Shown piece after piece: positions 35,751 to 50,998 of a DNA stretch of 64,000 bases. The stretch is from NCBI GenBank assembly GCA_028532985.1, contig JANCIK010000009.1, forward strand, positions 1,550,001-1,614,000. The letters run 5' to 3'. Position 1 is the stretch's first letter; the number at the start of each line of letters is the position of its first letter. Source of the DNA: Stropharia rugosoannulata. Taxonomy: Eukaryota; Basidiomycota; Agaricomycetes; Agaricales; Strophariaceae. The position numbers were made by a program, and so were the translations under genes. The notes beneath the pieces are model-generated. The model made no database searches. It saw only the letters and a program-made list of their open reading frames with translations, and was not told where the DNA came from.

Positions 35751-37475
35751 ATGTCTGGAAAGGCTTTCCAGGAAGGCCTTAAGTGTTATCGAGGGGGAAA
35801 TTATACGCAAGCATTGAAATACTTCAATCAGGTTCGGTCCAAAGTCAAACCAAGAATTATCTGCCGAGGTTTCTAACTAAGTTAATTGGGTACTCAGGTG
35901 TTAGAAAATGTTGATTCACCAAATATTACGGCGCTAGACACGCGTGCTGCAACGTATCTAAAACTCGGCCACGCTAAGGAAGGTCTGAAAGATGCGAGGA
36001 AGACTATAGAGCTTGCACCTGAACGGTGGCAAGGCTATGCACGGGCGGCTCAGATATATTTCGAGTTGAAGAAAGCAGACAAGACGTTAACCTTAGTCAC
36101 AGAGGCCCTACTGAGGCTGTCGGACAAGGAGGGAGACAGACGCTCTTCACTGCTTGCACTTGAAGCAAATGCTCTGAAGGCAGTTGCAATTGCTGAACAA
36201 CGCCGTCGACGCTATAGTCATCACCTAGGAAATCTTCCCATCGAAATCTTTGGTGAAATAGTCAAATTGGTTGTTTGGGCCGATCCTACTGCTGTGATTC
36301 CGTTGTCACATGTATCTAAACATTGGCGCAGTGTTATTCAAAACAGCTCCTGCCTATGGGACGTGTTAATACTGACCAACCGGCGACCCAAACTAAAGGC
36401 GAAACAGTGGATCGAACGTTCTAAAGGGAAAATATACGAACTCGCTATTCGCCCCAGCGTCGCGAACACCGCAGATTGGCTAGACACATCACTGAAAGGT
36501 ATACGCTGGGATGAAATCAGACGATTAACATACGAGTCCTGGGATCTACCGCAACATTTACTTTGCACTCGAGGCACACCGACCATTTTGCCCCGCTTGG
36601 AACATCTAGACGTCACAAATGCTGACTGGGGATTTATCATACAACAAGATACTTCTTTGTTTCACCTTGCACTACGCTGCTGCCACATATCTTCTCAATC
36701 AATATCTCATATTAAATCGAACTGCGCCAAAATCAAAGAATTAATCCTGGAGAAGGTTAAATTTGGCGACGATGGCAGCCTCTTGCAGTTACTTCAGTCC
36801 CTCCCTGTCGTCGAGAAACTAGTTTTACACCATACCAACACATCGATTCGTGAGGACCTCAGGTTGCCTCATCTCATGTGTTTGGATGTCAAGGGACCGC
36901 ATATATCCTCCTTATCTCTATCCGACCTGCCAAAACTGACAACACTCCGACTCCAAGGTGTCCATGTCGCCCAACAGCTTTTGAATGTTGTTTCCAGATG
37001 CCAATCACAAATTACTGAGCTGGTTTTGCAATCATGTGCCCTTTCCTCTGCCTCGGTAGTGCAAGCTTTGAAGAATTGTCCACAACTTCAAACACTCGAA
37101 CTGTCTAACTCGACGGCCGCAGAAGTTTTGGAGTACTTATCGGAGCCAGATGTATCCACAAACCCTCCTTCAAGTGTGGCTGAAAAGGCTCTTATTCCCT
37201 GTCCAAATCTACAGTCCGTCAATTTTTCTAGGTGCGCGGACGTACGGACTGGACCAATCGTCCGAATGATCAAAGCCCGACTTCCAAGGCCAGAACTCAA
37301 AAGCGACGACGAGGCTGTTGAAGACAGCCCGTCAACGTTAGCAGTGAAAAGATTAAGAAATCTGGTCATTGACGGCTGTATTGAAATAGATTCTACATGG
37401 TTGCGTTGGATTCGGGAGCATGTGCCCAGCGTCAGCTGTGTTTATATGGATAAGAAGGCAAAATTTAGAGCTTGA
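35751..37475 (+). CDS. DIA2: TPR/F-box/LRR protein of the Dia2/Pof3 type
   Basis: An SCF ubiquitin ligase substrate receptor; yeast Dia2 and S. pombe Pof3 act at replication forks and in genome stability. Two exons (35751-35831, 35898-37475) give 552 residues. Three TPR-like helices occupy about residues 1-100 (GLKCYRGGNYTQALKYFNQV, AATYLKLGHAKEGLKDARKT, GYARAAQIYFELKKADKTL). The F-box lies near residues 134-180 (LGNLPIEIFGEIVKLVVWAD ... SKHWRSVIQNSSCLWDVL). Leucine-rich repeats fill the rest (LPKLTTLRLQGVHV, CPQLQTLELSNST, CPNLQSVNFSRCADV, LRNLVIDGCIEI). This order is the Dia2/Pof3 architecture. The start is set by the first exon, which completes the first TPR. CUL1, the scaffold it would pair with, is 4 kb away. 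Confidence 0.87.
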
Positions 37476-37621
37476 TTTAATTTTTTCCCGCTCAGTATCA
37501 TCTGATTTGATAGCTTCATGGTATGCTTTTATAACACAACTCGGTTGGAATTATCATTTTGGCGAAAACGCACACTTCAACCTCAGTTGAAGTCGTTCAA
37601 CAAGCAAATAGCCCTGTAGGT

Positions 37622-38290
37622 CTATTCCTCGAAAGAAATCGTTGCCTTCCTGTTGAGTTCTGTCTCAGATAATGGGAAGCAGCAAATAAAATGGGAACCC
37701 ACAGGTGTAAGGCCTCCCACTAATACCCTCGTCTCTGGCTCCTCTTGGGTATTGCCCCAAGCGGCATTGCATTCTTTGCCCAGGTTTTCGAGCAACTGGT
37801 TCACCTTCTCAGGTGGCATTCTCTCTGCTGCTGAGGCGGGTCTAAGAAACAAAATTGACGTCACATCTGCTTCAAATATAGATGTTGTCTCTTTGTTGAA
37901 CTCGACGTGGTTCATCTTCAGCTCTCCTTTCAGAAATGGTTTTAATCTCCCAACCATTTGCGTATACTCCGGGCTATCCATCATGGCCGCATGGTGGGCA
38001 TGACTTTCCCAAACTGTAGTAAAACCATTGATCGTCAGTTTCGCGGTTAATTATACAAGAGGTATAGCAAGTACCGACAACCATCCAAAATATATCCTGT
38101 TGGACGTCTTGCAATCCATAGTAAATACTAGTGATTAATTAAACAATGAATAGCAACCTGAAAAAAAAACTACACACCCTAAGCAGCCTCTTGCAGAAGA
38201 TATGTGGGAAACAGTGGGACTAATTATCCCATCGAAGTCTTCGAGAAATTCGACTGTGCTTGGCCACCAGACGAACTCGATCATGGGCAT
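37622..38290 (-). CDS. Hypothetical dimeric alpha/beta-barrel (ABM-like) protein
   Basis: About 185 residues in three exons. The N-terminus MPMIEFVWWPSTVEFLEDFD leads to the helix and strand pattern of antibiotic-biosynthesis-monooxygenase-like barrels. Key segments are ISSARGCLG, IYYGLQDVQQDIFWMVVVWE and SHAHHAAMMDSPEYTQMVG. A second half (VTSILFLRPA ... RVLVGGLTPVG) may form another barrel strand set. The introns near 38060-38150 use phase-correct GT-AG ends. Related fungal proteins are mostly unannotated, so the reaction is unknown. It converges with the Dia2-like gene. Confidence 0.72.
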
Positions 38291-38870
38291 TGTTGTTGCT
38301 GATGGTATAATAATGGTTGTATCAAGAGTTGTTCAATAAGTAGTGTTTATAATAACGAAAAGAAAGATGAAAGAAGTCGAAGATATGATATACATCGGAT
38401 ACTGTCGTGAGCAAGTCACTGGATCAACCGTGGAGATGGACCAAAAACACAAAGACCGCATAATCGCACATTCTTAAAGATAACTTTCCTGGAATACATC
38501 TTCCATTCATTGCAATTCTCATTCATTGCAATTGCAGTATTGACAAAAGATTTTCAGAGATCGCTCCAGACATTAAGTACCCATTTGATAAGGTTGCTTT
38601 TTATTGAATGCTACATAACAGGTATGGATTCTAAGGCATGCACTGACCGATACAGTGCCAATTAGGTCCACAAAATGGGTATATATAATACAACAACATT
38701 GAGCTCTTTCATGCACGAAGGATTGATGTATGGAAAGAGAGTCAATAATGGAAAGGTGGCAACAACATGCTTTAATGAAAGTGAGCGGAACGTCTCAATG
38801 GTGTAGGATGAGTCATACGAAATCATTATTAGGTCTGAATACTTGATTAGATCTGAAAACATTGAAAAGT
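38291..38870. other. Spacer upstream of the ABM-like gene with a short tandem repeat
   Basis: 580 bp. ATTCATTGCAATT occurs at 38505-38517 and 38521-38533 (period 16). An alternative last exon of the DUF6534 gene could extend slightly into it (see that entry). No other gene is seen. Confidence 0.5.
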
Positions 38871-40960
38871 CTAGATAAGAAAGACGAACAGACTCACCGC
38901 AGTTACCACAAAATCATAGTCCGTTTTTGACACTGTTTGGGTTTGAACATTCACAGCTAGAGCTCGTGCCGTCTCTGCAAACCGAAAACCGTCCTTAGAA
39001 TCCTTTGTAGATATACGATCACTGATAGGACTGGGGAGGTCGCTATTGCGCTGGAGAGACGTTATGGCTCGGAAGGGAGTCAGTTGAAGGAAAGTGTTTT
39101 CCTGTGGAAGGGCTTTTTCCCGAAGCGAGTCTCTGCTATTCAACCTGCAAGGTCTTTTAGTGCCATTTACATGGTACAGATTGTATGGAGCTTACGCTGC
39201 TAAAAGAGAATTGACATAACCTATCCAACTCGTAGTCAGAATAAATTGTGAAACATCGCGAAATTCCAACTTACATTTGCCAATGAGCCAGAAGAAGCCC
39301 AGCCATATGTAATTGGTGGGCATCGTCGCAAACTGTGCAACATACTCGATGAGCTCTAGTCAGCATTAACGATTCAGAAAAAAACAAACCGTGACTACGC
39401 ATATAAAAGCGATTATACTGCAGAATCGGATTATTAATGAGACTAACGGCCTCCAGTAATTTTGATTAAGCACCTTGTAATCAACCCAGTTGTTAAACTG
39501 TAGACAATCAATGTGGTGATTAGAGAATCCGTCCTAATGCGGAACAATCCGACCTTAACTATACATAGCCTATTGTGGAGCGAGCAGACTCACCTCGAAA
39601 ACCCCGTTCGGCTCTTGGTGAGGTAGTAACAGAGCGATATGGCAATGATAATATCTGCAGCTGCTGCGCTTCCCAGCCCGGTGCTCGTTACCCACTGATT
39701 AACCGGTGTGAATTTTACTGCCACCGACGTGAAACGGAACCGACATACTATGAGCTTCGGAAACTTGGAGGTTTCTACCAAAATAAAGCTGTTAAACTGT
39801 GTCAGCTGAAAGACAAACTGCCGATTATATGCCGACCAACCCTTCAACGGTGAAAACTGTAGAACAGGCCATCAGGGTAGAGAATAAGTTAGGTATAACC
39901 CAGGTACTCACGCACTCCCAAGCCTGTTATGGAACATTACAGTCACCGGGGCAGGCGTGTAAAAAAATAATGGAATTTACCGAAGTGTATGCAGGCAAGC
40001 ACGACCTGTGAAAGAGTCAACATATATAACTTGTAACTAATGTCCCTGATACTCACAATTAAACCAGTTATAAAGATATTCCTTGACACTGTTAACGTTC
40101 ACTGATGAGAAACTGACAATGCGAAACCACGTAAAACGTCGCGTACTCATCCACACTCTGCGAGCAAAAAAGCTGAAATCGTCAACATTTTACACATGAG
40201 TGAACATAATTTTCTCATACCATTCAACGATCAAACCGATCAGGCCCTGCAAGAGTCCATCTGTAAGGAAGCCTGTTATTGAGGATTTCAAGAGATGGTA
40301 CTCACGTTACAGTCAGTTTGAAGCTTTAATACACTTGAATTCAGAGGGATTATGGTAGAACGACTGATGCTTCCTTACATTCATGCTCCTGTAATATGCC
40401 AGAAGATCAGGTTTCGTATACTAGTATACTAGCAAAGGTAGCCCTGGATGCTCACCAGATAGATCGATTTAAGGCTCCCGGATTGTTGAAATTCCGCACC
40501 AGATACCTGAAATGCGCGTTCGGATCGCAGAAGTACAGCTGAGGGCGGAGATACGGACGTGTATATTGCGATGGAACACAGCAACAGGTGTGCAGTATCC
40601 AATACCCATAGGACGAAAACCTAATGACGGAGGGGATGTAAGCATCCTTCCGGAGGGAATTGATACCAGCGTTACAATTGATTTCGTGGCTCGTGTATCG
40701 TTAGGATATTGCCTTCGTGCGGTCAGCAGGAGCTCAAATCCTGGAGTAGCAGCGTAGTTACTTGTAATAAAGAAATCTAGAGTATATGATGATCAACAGG
40801 TGTATCAACATAAAATGCTATCACTCACGTCTGCAGCAACGTCACACCATACAAACTAGTACGCCGATGATCATTAGATTAATATGGCGGAAAAGTGACA
40901 AATTACGCACACGGCGCTACCAATGAGGCCAATAAAAGCGGCACCGTAAGTGGCGTCCAT
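38871..40960 (-). CDS. DUF6534-type seven-segment membrane protein
   Basis: This integral membrane protein belongs to a family abundant in mushroom-forming fungi and of unknown function. The start at 40960 is MDATYGAAFIGLIGSAV. After several introns come LYGVTLLQT, FVLWVLDTAHLLLCSIAIYT, RNFNNPGALNRSIW and FFARRVWMSTRRF. Then come TSTGLGSAAAADIIIAISLC, LTKSRTGFSRTDSLITTLIV and ATMPTNYIWLGFFWLIG. CYVNSLLAALNSRDSLREKA leads into a cytosolic tail. These match the family in order. At least eleven exons are needed, and several in the middle (39850-40440) are short, so exact borders are uncertain. The end is either 38871 by read-through or about 23 bases further on, if the GTGAGT before it is spliced. 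Confidence 0.75.
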
Positions 40961-41603
40961 GATGACCGAAGGCGTTGAGACCAAGTTCCTCAGGGCAGTG
41001 TGGCGGAAAGAGGGCGCTACGTTTACTGTGGGGCTGAAGCAGCTATAAGCAAAGGCCGATTGTATTCTCTCCCATTAATAAACCTCCGAGTGGGAAAGTG
41101 TATGAACCAGTGAAACGATCTGGGAACGCCTTAACTTTTTTGAGAAGCTCCGGGAAACTTGTAATGGGAGCTTGTGAGTAAACTGCATTTTCCGAATACG
41201 CCACGACATGTCCCTATGGTAGAGCGCTAATAATAATCTCGGATGCATTAGACGATAGACTTCCAAAAGCTTGTAAACCAGGACTTACTGCTACTATTTG
41301 TTCACCGACTACATGTATAGCTTGCAATGCAACATACCATGATCATGGATATCTGGTAAATATTAAAAGTCGCCTTTCATTTACATTATTGACCCGCCCC
41401 CACCCAAGCTGTCAGGTTCGCCCATACTTACCGTTGTGCTTAGGACGACATTCGTGAGATTGGCGAATCTCATGCCATTGGGTCCTTTGCACGTCAGATT
41501 AGTGATTAAGCAGGGGGCTGACTCACAAAACAGATGTATATATACAGCATGTACCATGGAAATAACAAATTATATGCTACAGAATTCAAAAACGATGATG
41601 AAG
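40961..41603. other. Spacer between CUL1 and the DUF6534 gene
   Basis: 643 bp between two minus-strand genes. It should hold the DUF6534 promoter and the CUL1 3' UTR. I see no convincing gene; small plus-strand frames around 41436-41708 partly overlap CUL1 antisense. Confidence 0.5.
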
Positions 41604-44372
<2,769 letters not shown>

Positions 44373-44563
44373 GATGGTTGTGAGCAGCGTGCCTTGAGTT
44401 ACAGGCGCGCCTAGTCAAGTGACATGCGGGCATTTCAAGAGTGATCGAGCAAACAAATTGAAACCAAATATAGTTTCAGAAAATTGTGCCACAAAGTTAT
44501 TTAATTCATACTCCATTCAACGATTGTGCATTACGGACTGGATTTAAGTTACACTACATACAA

Positions 44564-45564
44564 TTACAGTTTAACACCGGTATGTATGCAAGCAATGCCA
44601 CCCCACTGATTTTCCCAAGCACCCCCATCGACGTCTTTCCCGGTGGCAAATCCTGCATCTCTAATCATCTGGGCGAAGTCTTGCTGGGGAGGGAACTTGC
44701 GGATCGATTCCACCAGGTATTGATACGATTCACGATCGCCCGCGAGGATAGTTCCCATGAGTGGGATGACAGTAAATGAATACTGGTCATATAGACTGTA
44801 TGGCGTATTGTCAGCTGCGGGTTCGCACAATTGGAAGAGGTATTTACGTTTCCAATAAGGGATTATTTACCCGGCTGAATTCCAGGCAAGCAAAAGTTCC
44901 TCCGGGTTTTAACACGCGATAAGCCTCCTTCAACACCGCAGAGATATCCGTGCAATTTCTTATGCAGAATGCAATAGTGTATAGGTCATAGCTGTCACTC
45001 TTGAAATTTTCCGCTCCCAATTCTTGTGCATTAGCTTCATGGAATGAGATTTGTGGAGCTACAACCATTCATCAGATTATCAGAAATGAGGATTGACCGT
45101 TACACATGCTTACTGTTGTGGTACATGGTTTGCTTGAAACGTTTGTAACCCTCCTTGAGCATTTGAGCGTTTATATCCACAACCTCCACAGTAGTTTCTC
45201 TATCGTAGTAGTTGTCTTTGGCATAGTCGAGAATACGAAGAGCAATATCTCCGGTCCCTCCGCCTACGTCAATGCATTTCATAGGACCTCTGCGTCCAGG
45301 CTTCAAGGATGATACAAGATTGTCCTTCCATAGCCTATGCACTCCGAAGGATGTCGCATCGTTCATGAGATCGTATTTTGAAGCCACAGAATCAAATACG
45401 TTCTTTACTAAAGACTCCTTGAGGTCCTCTGGCACAGTCTTGAAGCCGAACGAGGTTGTACGCGACGACTGAGGTTCATTTGACGGTGCGTTATGGTTGA
45501 GGCGCGTGGAGCACAAGGTCGGACGAAGCCTCAGACAGCGACTAGACCGTGTAATAGCTTGCAT
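44564..45564 (-). CDS. COQ5: COQ5, mitochondrial 2-methoxy-6-polyprenyl-1,4-benzoquinol methylase (UbiE family)
   Basis: COQ5 is the SAM-dependent C-methyltransferase of ubiquinone synthesis in the mitochondrial matrix. Three exons give roughly 300 residues. The first 25 residues ([20 protein letters not shown]) are an evident presequence. [21 protein letters not shown] and [21 protein letters not shown] are UbiE family signatures. [16 protein letters not shown] is the SAM-binding motif [38 protein letters not shown] and [21 protein letters not shown] follow in the expected order. The length and end ([12 protein letters not shown]) agree with the family. It is head-to-head with FCF2, with 185 bp between starts. 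Confidence 0.95.
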
Positions 45565-45749
45565 TTGAAGAGATAATGGGAGAAAGAAAGAGGAGAAAAG
45601 ACTTCGACAAGTGCGTTACTGTCGAGCAACGTCATTCCAGACGCGATGTCGCTCTCGTGCACGTCCCGACGCGAAACTCACACGCGCGGCCCGACGGAAC
45701 TCCCGTTTTGGTAATTCGGCGCTTCTAAAAAATCAGCGCAACGACCATC
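45565..45749. promoter_or_regulatory. Shared divergent promoter of COQ5 and FCF2
   Basis: The two start codons are separated by only 185 bp, so both promoters and 5' UTRs must overlap or abut here. The stretch is rich in CG dinucleotides. I see no obvious TATA box. Confidence 0.55.
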
Positions 45750-46843
45750 ATGTTAACGAGTACGGGCAAGGGAAAAGAGAGAGCGATAGGTAGGCTTCAA
45801 CTCGCTCTCTGAATCTCTAAACCTTACATGTACCAGATGTCGCCTCCAGTGAAGAAAGGGAACACTCTACCACCGGATCAGACTACTCGTCGAATTCGGA
45901 TCCAGACTCAGATTCATCTCAAGACGATTCTGACAGCCCCGACGATGTCAGTCAAGGTTACTTAGACTCGTTGTTAAAGCGGGCCAAAGAAAATGCTGAG
46001 AAAGCTGAGAGACTTGCGCAAAAACCTGCAGGAGATGATGAAGAAGAGGAAGATATCCTTGTCCTACCCGATGCCCTAAAGTACGTCAGTATAAATCTAT
46101 TATACTGAACATATTCTAAACTGTGGTAGACCTATCCCTACTCTAAACCCAGGCAAGCTCCCAGCTCCATACATTACTCTCGGTGCTACGCGTTTCGATG
46201 GACCATCATCAATAAGAGACCCCGAAGTCGAGCGCACCCAACAAGCCATAGCGTCAATATCCGCCCCTGCCCCTCCAATACCTCCCTCGGAGATTACAAA
46301 GTCGGGAAAGCCGCTGACAAAGAAGGAACAAAAAGCTGTAGGTATCCTTATCTTCATTTCTATGTGCAGTATGACTTAACGACCACGTTCAGCTGAAGGC
46401 GAAGACCGCCGGGAAAGATTGGTTTGATATGCCTGCTCCCCCAGAATCTGAATTACCGCGTATGTACCGTGAAGTAGAAGCTCTCAGACTTCGGAATCAA
46501 CTGGACCCCAAACGCTTCTATAAGAAGGATGAGGGAGAAGGCAAGGGCATTAAAGGCCTACCAAAATATTTTGCTGTGAGTTCCAATGTACTCTTTTCCC
46601 AGTAGCACTTGTAACAGGAAATCATTTTAGATCGGCAAAATCTTACCCACTGCCACACCCTTCGGGACACCAAGTAGCGACAACCTCACGCGTGCAAATC
46701 GTAAACGAACACTCGTCGATGAGCTTGTGGACGACGCTGAGGCTAAACGCTATGCAAAGAAGAAGTTCGAAGACTTGCAGTCCGTTCGTGGTGCGAAAGG
46801 TCGAAACACTATGCGCGCTAAGCAGAGAGCTCCGAAGTGGTAG
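45750..46843 (+). CDS. FCF2: Fcf2 pre-rRNA processing factor (DNTTIP2-type)
   Basis: Fcf2 is a nucleolar protein of the small-subunit processome needed for early 18S rRNA cleavage. The first exon (45750-45789) encodes MLTSTGKGKERAI. Four further exons continue through an acidic, serine-rich N-terminal half (SDYSSNSDPDSDSSQDDSDS). The conserved Fcf2 domain begins KTAGKDWFDMPAPPESELPR and runs through ALRLRNQLDPKRFYKKDEG and LPKYFAIGKILPTATPFG. The basic end KGRNTMRAKQRAPKW closes it. These blocks are diagnostic for the family. Sas10, another processome subunit, lies 6.6 kb further on. Confidence 0.9.
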
Positions 46844-48607
46844 CTTGATTAAGCACGTATTTTTCATTCGCGAGCTTACATGGCAGGTTAAAGTATTGTA
46901 CAGTGAAAGATTACATCGTTATTCATAGTACAATGTCGTCGCTTCCTGACTATGGATGTTCTCTCAGATTTTAACTGATCAAAAATTGGCTGAACAACAT
47001 TATATCGTTATCTGGCTAACTCAAGTCTGTGGAAATCTCTGTCACGGAAAGGTCGGGTTGGTGGCATGGTGGAGACGATCTAGACCGATGGAACGCCTAG
47101 AACTGCAATAGCGTCAACGTTTTCGACATGTCAAATGATGATAATACGCTTTTTACAATCCTGAGCAGCGTTTCCTAGCCTCACCGCTCTGATATACAAG
47201 GCGAAGCGCCGATTAATATATTTGCAGGACTCCAGAAAAGTCGTATAGCATCGGCACTTTGTTACCACCGTTCCGGCACTGGAAGGTGTGTGGGCGTGCC
47301 TGCCATACCGTACTATGTAGCGCGTACGTGTTTTGGGTGAACAGGAGTCCATTGTCCAAGACCTACATAGGCGAGCAGGCACAATCGCGCGTAGTAAGTC
47401 TACAATTCGACAAATCAGTCCCTGCAAATTATGTATGTACATATGCGCGTGCTACGTTTAGATCGGACACCGCAAAACATGTTGATCAGGCGCTTTCTAA
47501 GTTCAGATATACATTTTATACAGCGAGTTCGGACGTCGTCGAGAAAGCCAGTAATAAATTACCTAGTTGAAAGCATATACCGAAAACTCACCGCCCATTT
47601 GCTCTTCTCCGCGTTGGTTAACAAAGGTTCACAACCCTTGCTGAGTTCAAAGGGCTTCAAAGCTTAGCGCTAAAAGGCTTGGCAAGATGAGAGATTCCAT
47701 TACGGTATGTACCGTATACATGTCAAGTCATCAGATCCAGTTCTCATAAATCACGCACGTTTTCCGGGATGCTACATTCATTCCGAGGCACAAGACTGCA
47801 CGGGTCGACGGATAACTGGATTATGATTAGAAAATGTTCACATTATGTACTGCCTTGTACTCACCCCAACCATCATCTCTTTCAAGAAGTACGCGGCGCA
47901 AGTTATTCTCTAAAAATTAAAACGAACATGGTCAGGCTCTGGGATTCTGACACGAAGGCATCATATTTACAGTCCGTCGTTGACAATGGCACAGATAATG
48001 ATAAGGACTAAATTAATCTTATACAAGCTGTGTACTATAAACGCCGAGTTTGCCAAGTAATGGTGGCGGCGTTCCACTGTAAGTACATAAGTGTATACAA
48101 GTAGTATCATGTTCCTCGGGTTTGCGTACTAAACCTATGTTCGCACTCTTTCTCGCTCAGCATGGACACCTATAAACATACGTAGACCTATATCTAATTA
48201 GAGCAGATGCTATACCGAATGAGTACCTGCTACAGGAATATTTCAATGTATATGTGCCACCGCATCGACCATCAAAATGCTTCCCCTTTAGGATATAAAC
48301 AACCCCTTTTCGGTTATTAAGCTGGCTTCGGACCTGACCAGGAACAATATGCTGCAGGACCCCTCACTCAGACAGATAGATTTTTCCACTTTTCCCGCAC
48401 TTTTTTGTATTTTATCTTTATGCGGTTCCAGGCTCCATCAGTATATTTAGGGCGGTCCTGCTATCGTTTACTAACTGCCAACATCGCAAGGTTTTGTAAG
48501 CACTCATGTTCGTATGCGGCGCCACTGTTCCTCCCTATTTAATGGGTCGAATGTGATTTTCTAGTCCTCAGTTTGCCTCCCCAAAACGATTCACCTATCC
48601 CGCGACT
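46844..48607. other. Long gene-free spacer upstream of the GT2 gene
   Basis: 1,764 bp between two plus-strand genes. Frames of 60-105 codons exist on both strands but several begin with non-ATG codons and none shows a domain or splice pattern. TATATTTAG near 48440 and the cytosine/thymine-rich stretch before 48608 may be parts of the GT2 promoter. I see no repeat, tRNA or mobile element. Confidence 0.5.
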
Positions 48608-50998
48608 ATGTCCGAATCGCATCTACATACCAACGATACCATTCAGCCTTTCGCAAATTTACAGGACGATATCAAAACACCTCTCAGGTTGATAGCTAAA
48701 GATTCTTTGGAGACATTCGCTGTGTACGAATCTTGCCGACTTCCTCCTTCTCTGTACTAATTCAGACAACAGAAAAAGCAAAGCGGGCTACTCACAAACG
48801 GTCGTCCATGTACTAGAGTCTGAGACTTCAAGTTTAGAGAGATCTATTCATGTGGGCACAGTGGCTCGTGTCAGTAATGTCGTGTCCAGCCTTACTGCAA
48901 CATCATCTGCTCGAACATCGCGTACCAACTCTCTCGTTCTGTCACAGACATATATTCCCCCCGTATACCCTGGAACGTCGCCTCAGGCCCGACCGGCAGA
49001 AGTTCTCACCATTGGCGAGGGCACTCAACCCGAGGTACTTACCCTGACTTTTTATTTTCAGTGTAGAGGGATCTGGACCTGAATTTGTGCCTTGACAGAT
49101 TAGTATACCGCCATCGCAGCCTCTGAAGGTCTACGTACCTCCAGGGCGGTACGTCGAGCCCGATACTAGGTCTTCACGCTCGTCTTCTCCATCTCAAGAG
49201 CCTACTAGCACTGCTGCAATCGCTTCTGTTAATCCTGGAATACATCAAGATGAGCAGCAGCAAGTCCCGTCGAGAAGATTTTACTGGCCCATGGGTCGTA
49301 AAAAACAAGCAACTATTGATATTAAGGCAACAGCTGCAGTCCCCGCCGATGATACTAGTGGCCTCATATTACCGAGTGCTCCCTCCGATGTCGAGAAGGT
49401 ATCCTACGCGCAAACAAGACGGTGAGCATTTAACATAAACTTTCATTGGGTTTAATCCTAACGTTTAATCAGGATACCACTGTATTTCTTCGGAACTATT
49501 TCTTTCCTCAGCATTTCGGCTGGAATGTGGCTATTCACCGTTGCTAATAAGGGGTTTTATTGGTAAGATTTCTTGCAGTCCAGGTCGAAGTACTCATCTA
49601 ACCTATTCATGTATCAGGTTTGGGATTTTCTTCGGGTTTATTGAAATATATCTCCTTATCTTTTTCGTTATTGGCTATGTTGGCAAAGACTTCGACCTCA
49701 ACGAACACGCGCGCCTGCTCGAAGAAGATTCGTACCCTGCAGAGAAATCCCCCTTAGTCGACATCTATCTTCCCTGCTGTCATGAGCCTTTAGAAATCCT
49801 GGAAAACACGTACAAGCACGTTCAAAAGCTTACTTATCAAAATTTCAAAGTTTGGGTGCTTGACGACGGCGGCTTGGACTCCGTCAAGCGACTTGCCGAA
49901 AGCTATGGGTTTAATTACATCACTCGCGACAACAAGCCGCATTTGAAGAAGGCTGGTAATCTACGTTATGCATTTGCGCGAACGGAAGGAGATTTTTTCG
50001 CCATTTTCGATGCCGACTTTTGTCCTCGCAATGACTTCCTCGAAAATACTCTTCCTTACATGAATAAGTTTAAGGATATCGCAATCGTCCAGACCCCGCA
50101 ATTTTTCCGCCCGTGCCCCGAGCAAACCTGGACCGAACAGGGAGCATTTGCGACACAGGAGCTCTTCTACCGCGTGGTTCAAGTCAATCGCGATCGCTGG
50201 GGCGGATCCATATGCGTCGGTTCCAATGCTGTTTACCGTCGGGAGGCTCTTGTCGAAGTGGGGGGCACTGCAGAGATCGGACACTCCGAGGACGTTCATA
50301 CAGGTTTCTACGCGGTAACGCGTGGCTGGCGAGTCAAGTATATTCCTCTTGCCCTTGCATGCGGAATGTCTCCAGACACGCCCAAGGCGTATTTTTCCCA
50401 GCAAATGCGCTGGTGTTCCGGTTCCACATCGCTACTCATTAACGCCGACTTCTGGAAATCGAATCTCAGCATTATCCAAAAAGTATGTTACCTCAGTGGC
50501 ATGATGTTCTATGCATCATCCGCCGCAATGGTCGTCCTGAACACGCTTCCTGGTCTCCTGCTACTTGCGTTCCATCCTGGGGTTGTGATATGGTACAACT
50601 GTGCTTTCGTCGTACCATCGCTCATCTACTCAATTTTTATCTTCCGTTTGTGGTCGCGTCAACGATACAACTTCAACTGCAACTTCGTCTTTGTCATACA
50701 GCAGTATGCCTACCTGATGGCCATTAAAGATCGCATATTTAACACGACTGCCCTTTGGGTCCCATCCGGCGACGCCAAAGCTCATGGAGGAGAAAAGAAG
50801 AAAGGCGGAACAAGTAAAAAGTACCGCAACATGCGCATATTTTGCGCTGCTTGGCTTGTAGGATCCACAGGAGGCATGATCGTTGGCGTCGTTTTCCGCG
50901 TTAGACAAGGTTATCATTGGTATAACTTCCTTCCACTCCTTTTACTGGATACATTTTCGTTGTTCATCGCTCATAAGTTCATCCTCTTTTCAAAGTAA
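48608..50998 (+). CDS. Cellulose-synthase-like family 2 glycosyltransferase
   Basis: A processive GT2 membrane enzyme that would build a beta-linked polysaccharide at the plasma membrane; the sugar cannot be told from sequence. Five or more exons give roughly 750 residues. The N-terminal 240 residues are a disordered Ser/Thr/Pro-rich cytosolic region. Two membrane segments follow (LYFFGTISFLSISAGMWLF, FGIFFGFIEIYLLIFFVIGY). The catalytic D,D,D,QxxRW set is visible: VLDDGG, FDADFCP, HSEDVHT and QQMRW. About four or five C-terminal membrane segments end the protein (MMFYASSAAMVVLNTLPGLL, WLVGSTGGMIVGVVF). The first exon joins through a GTTGAT donor and ACAACAG acceptor. The layout resembles fungal cellulose-synthase-like proteins, not the chitin synthases. 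Confidence 0.9.

Noticed and set aside
47600..47660. GGTTCACAACCC resembling a tRNA B box
   Set aside because: No matching A box, acceptor stem or anticodon arm could be laid out around it.
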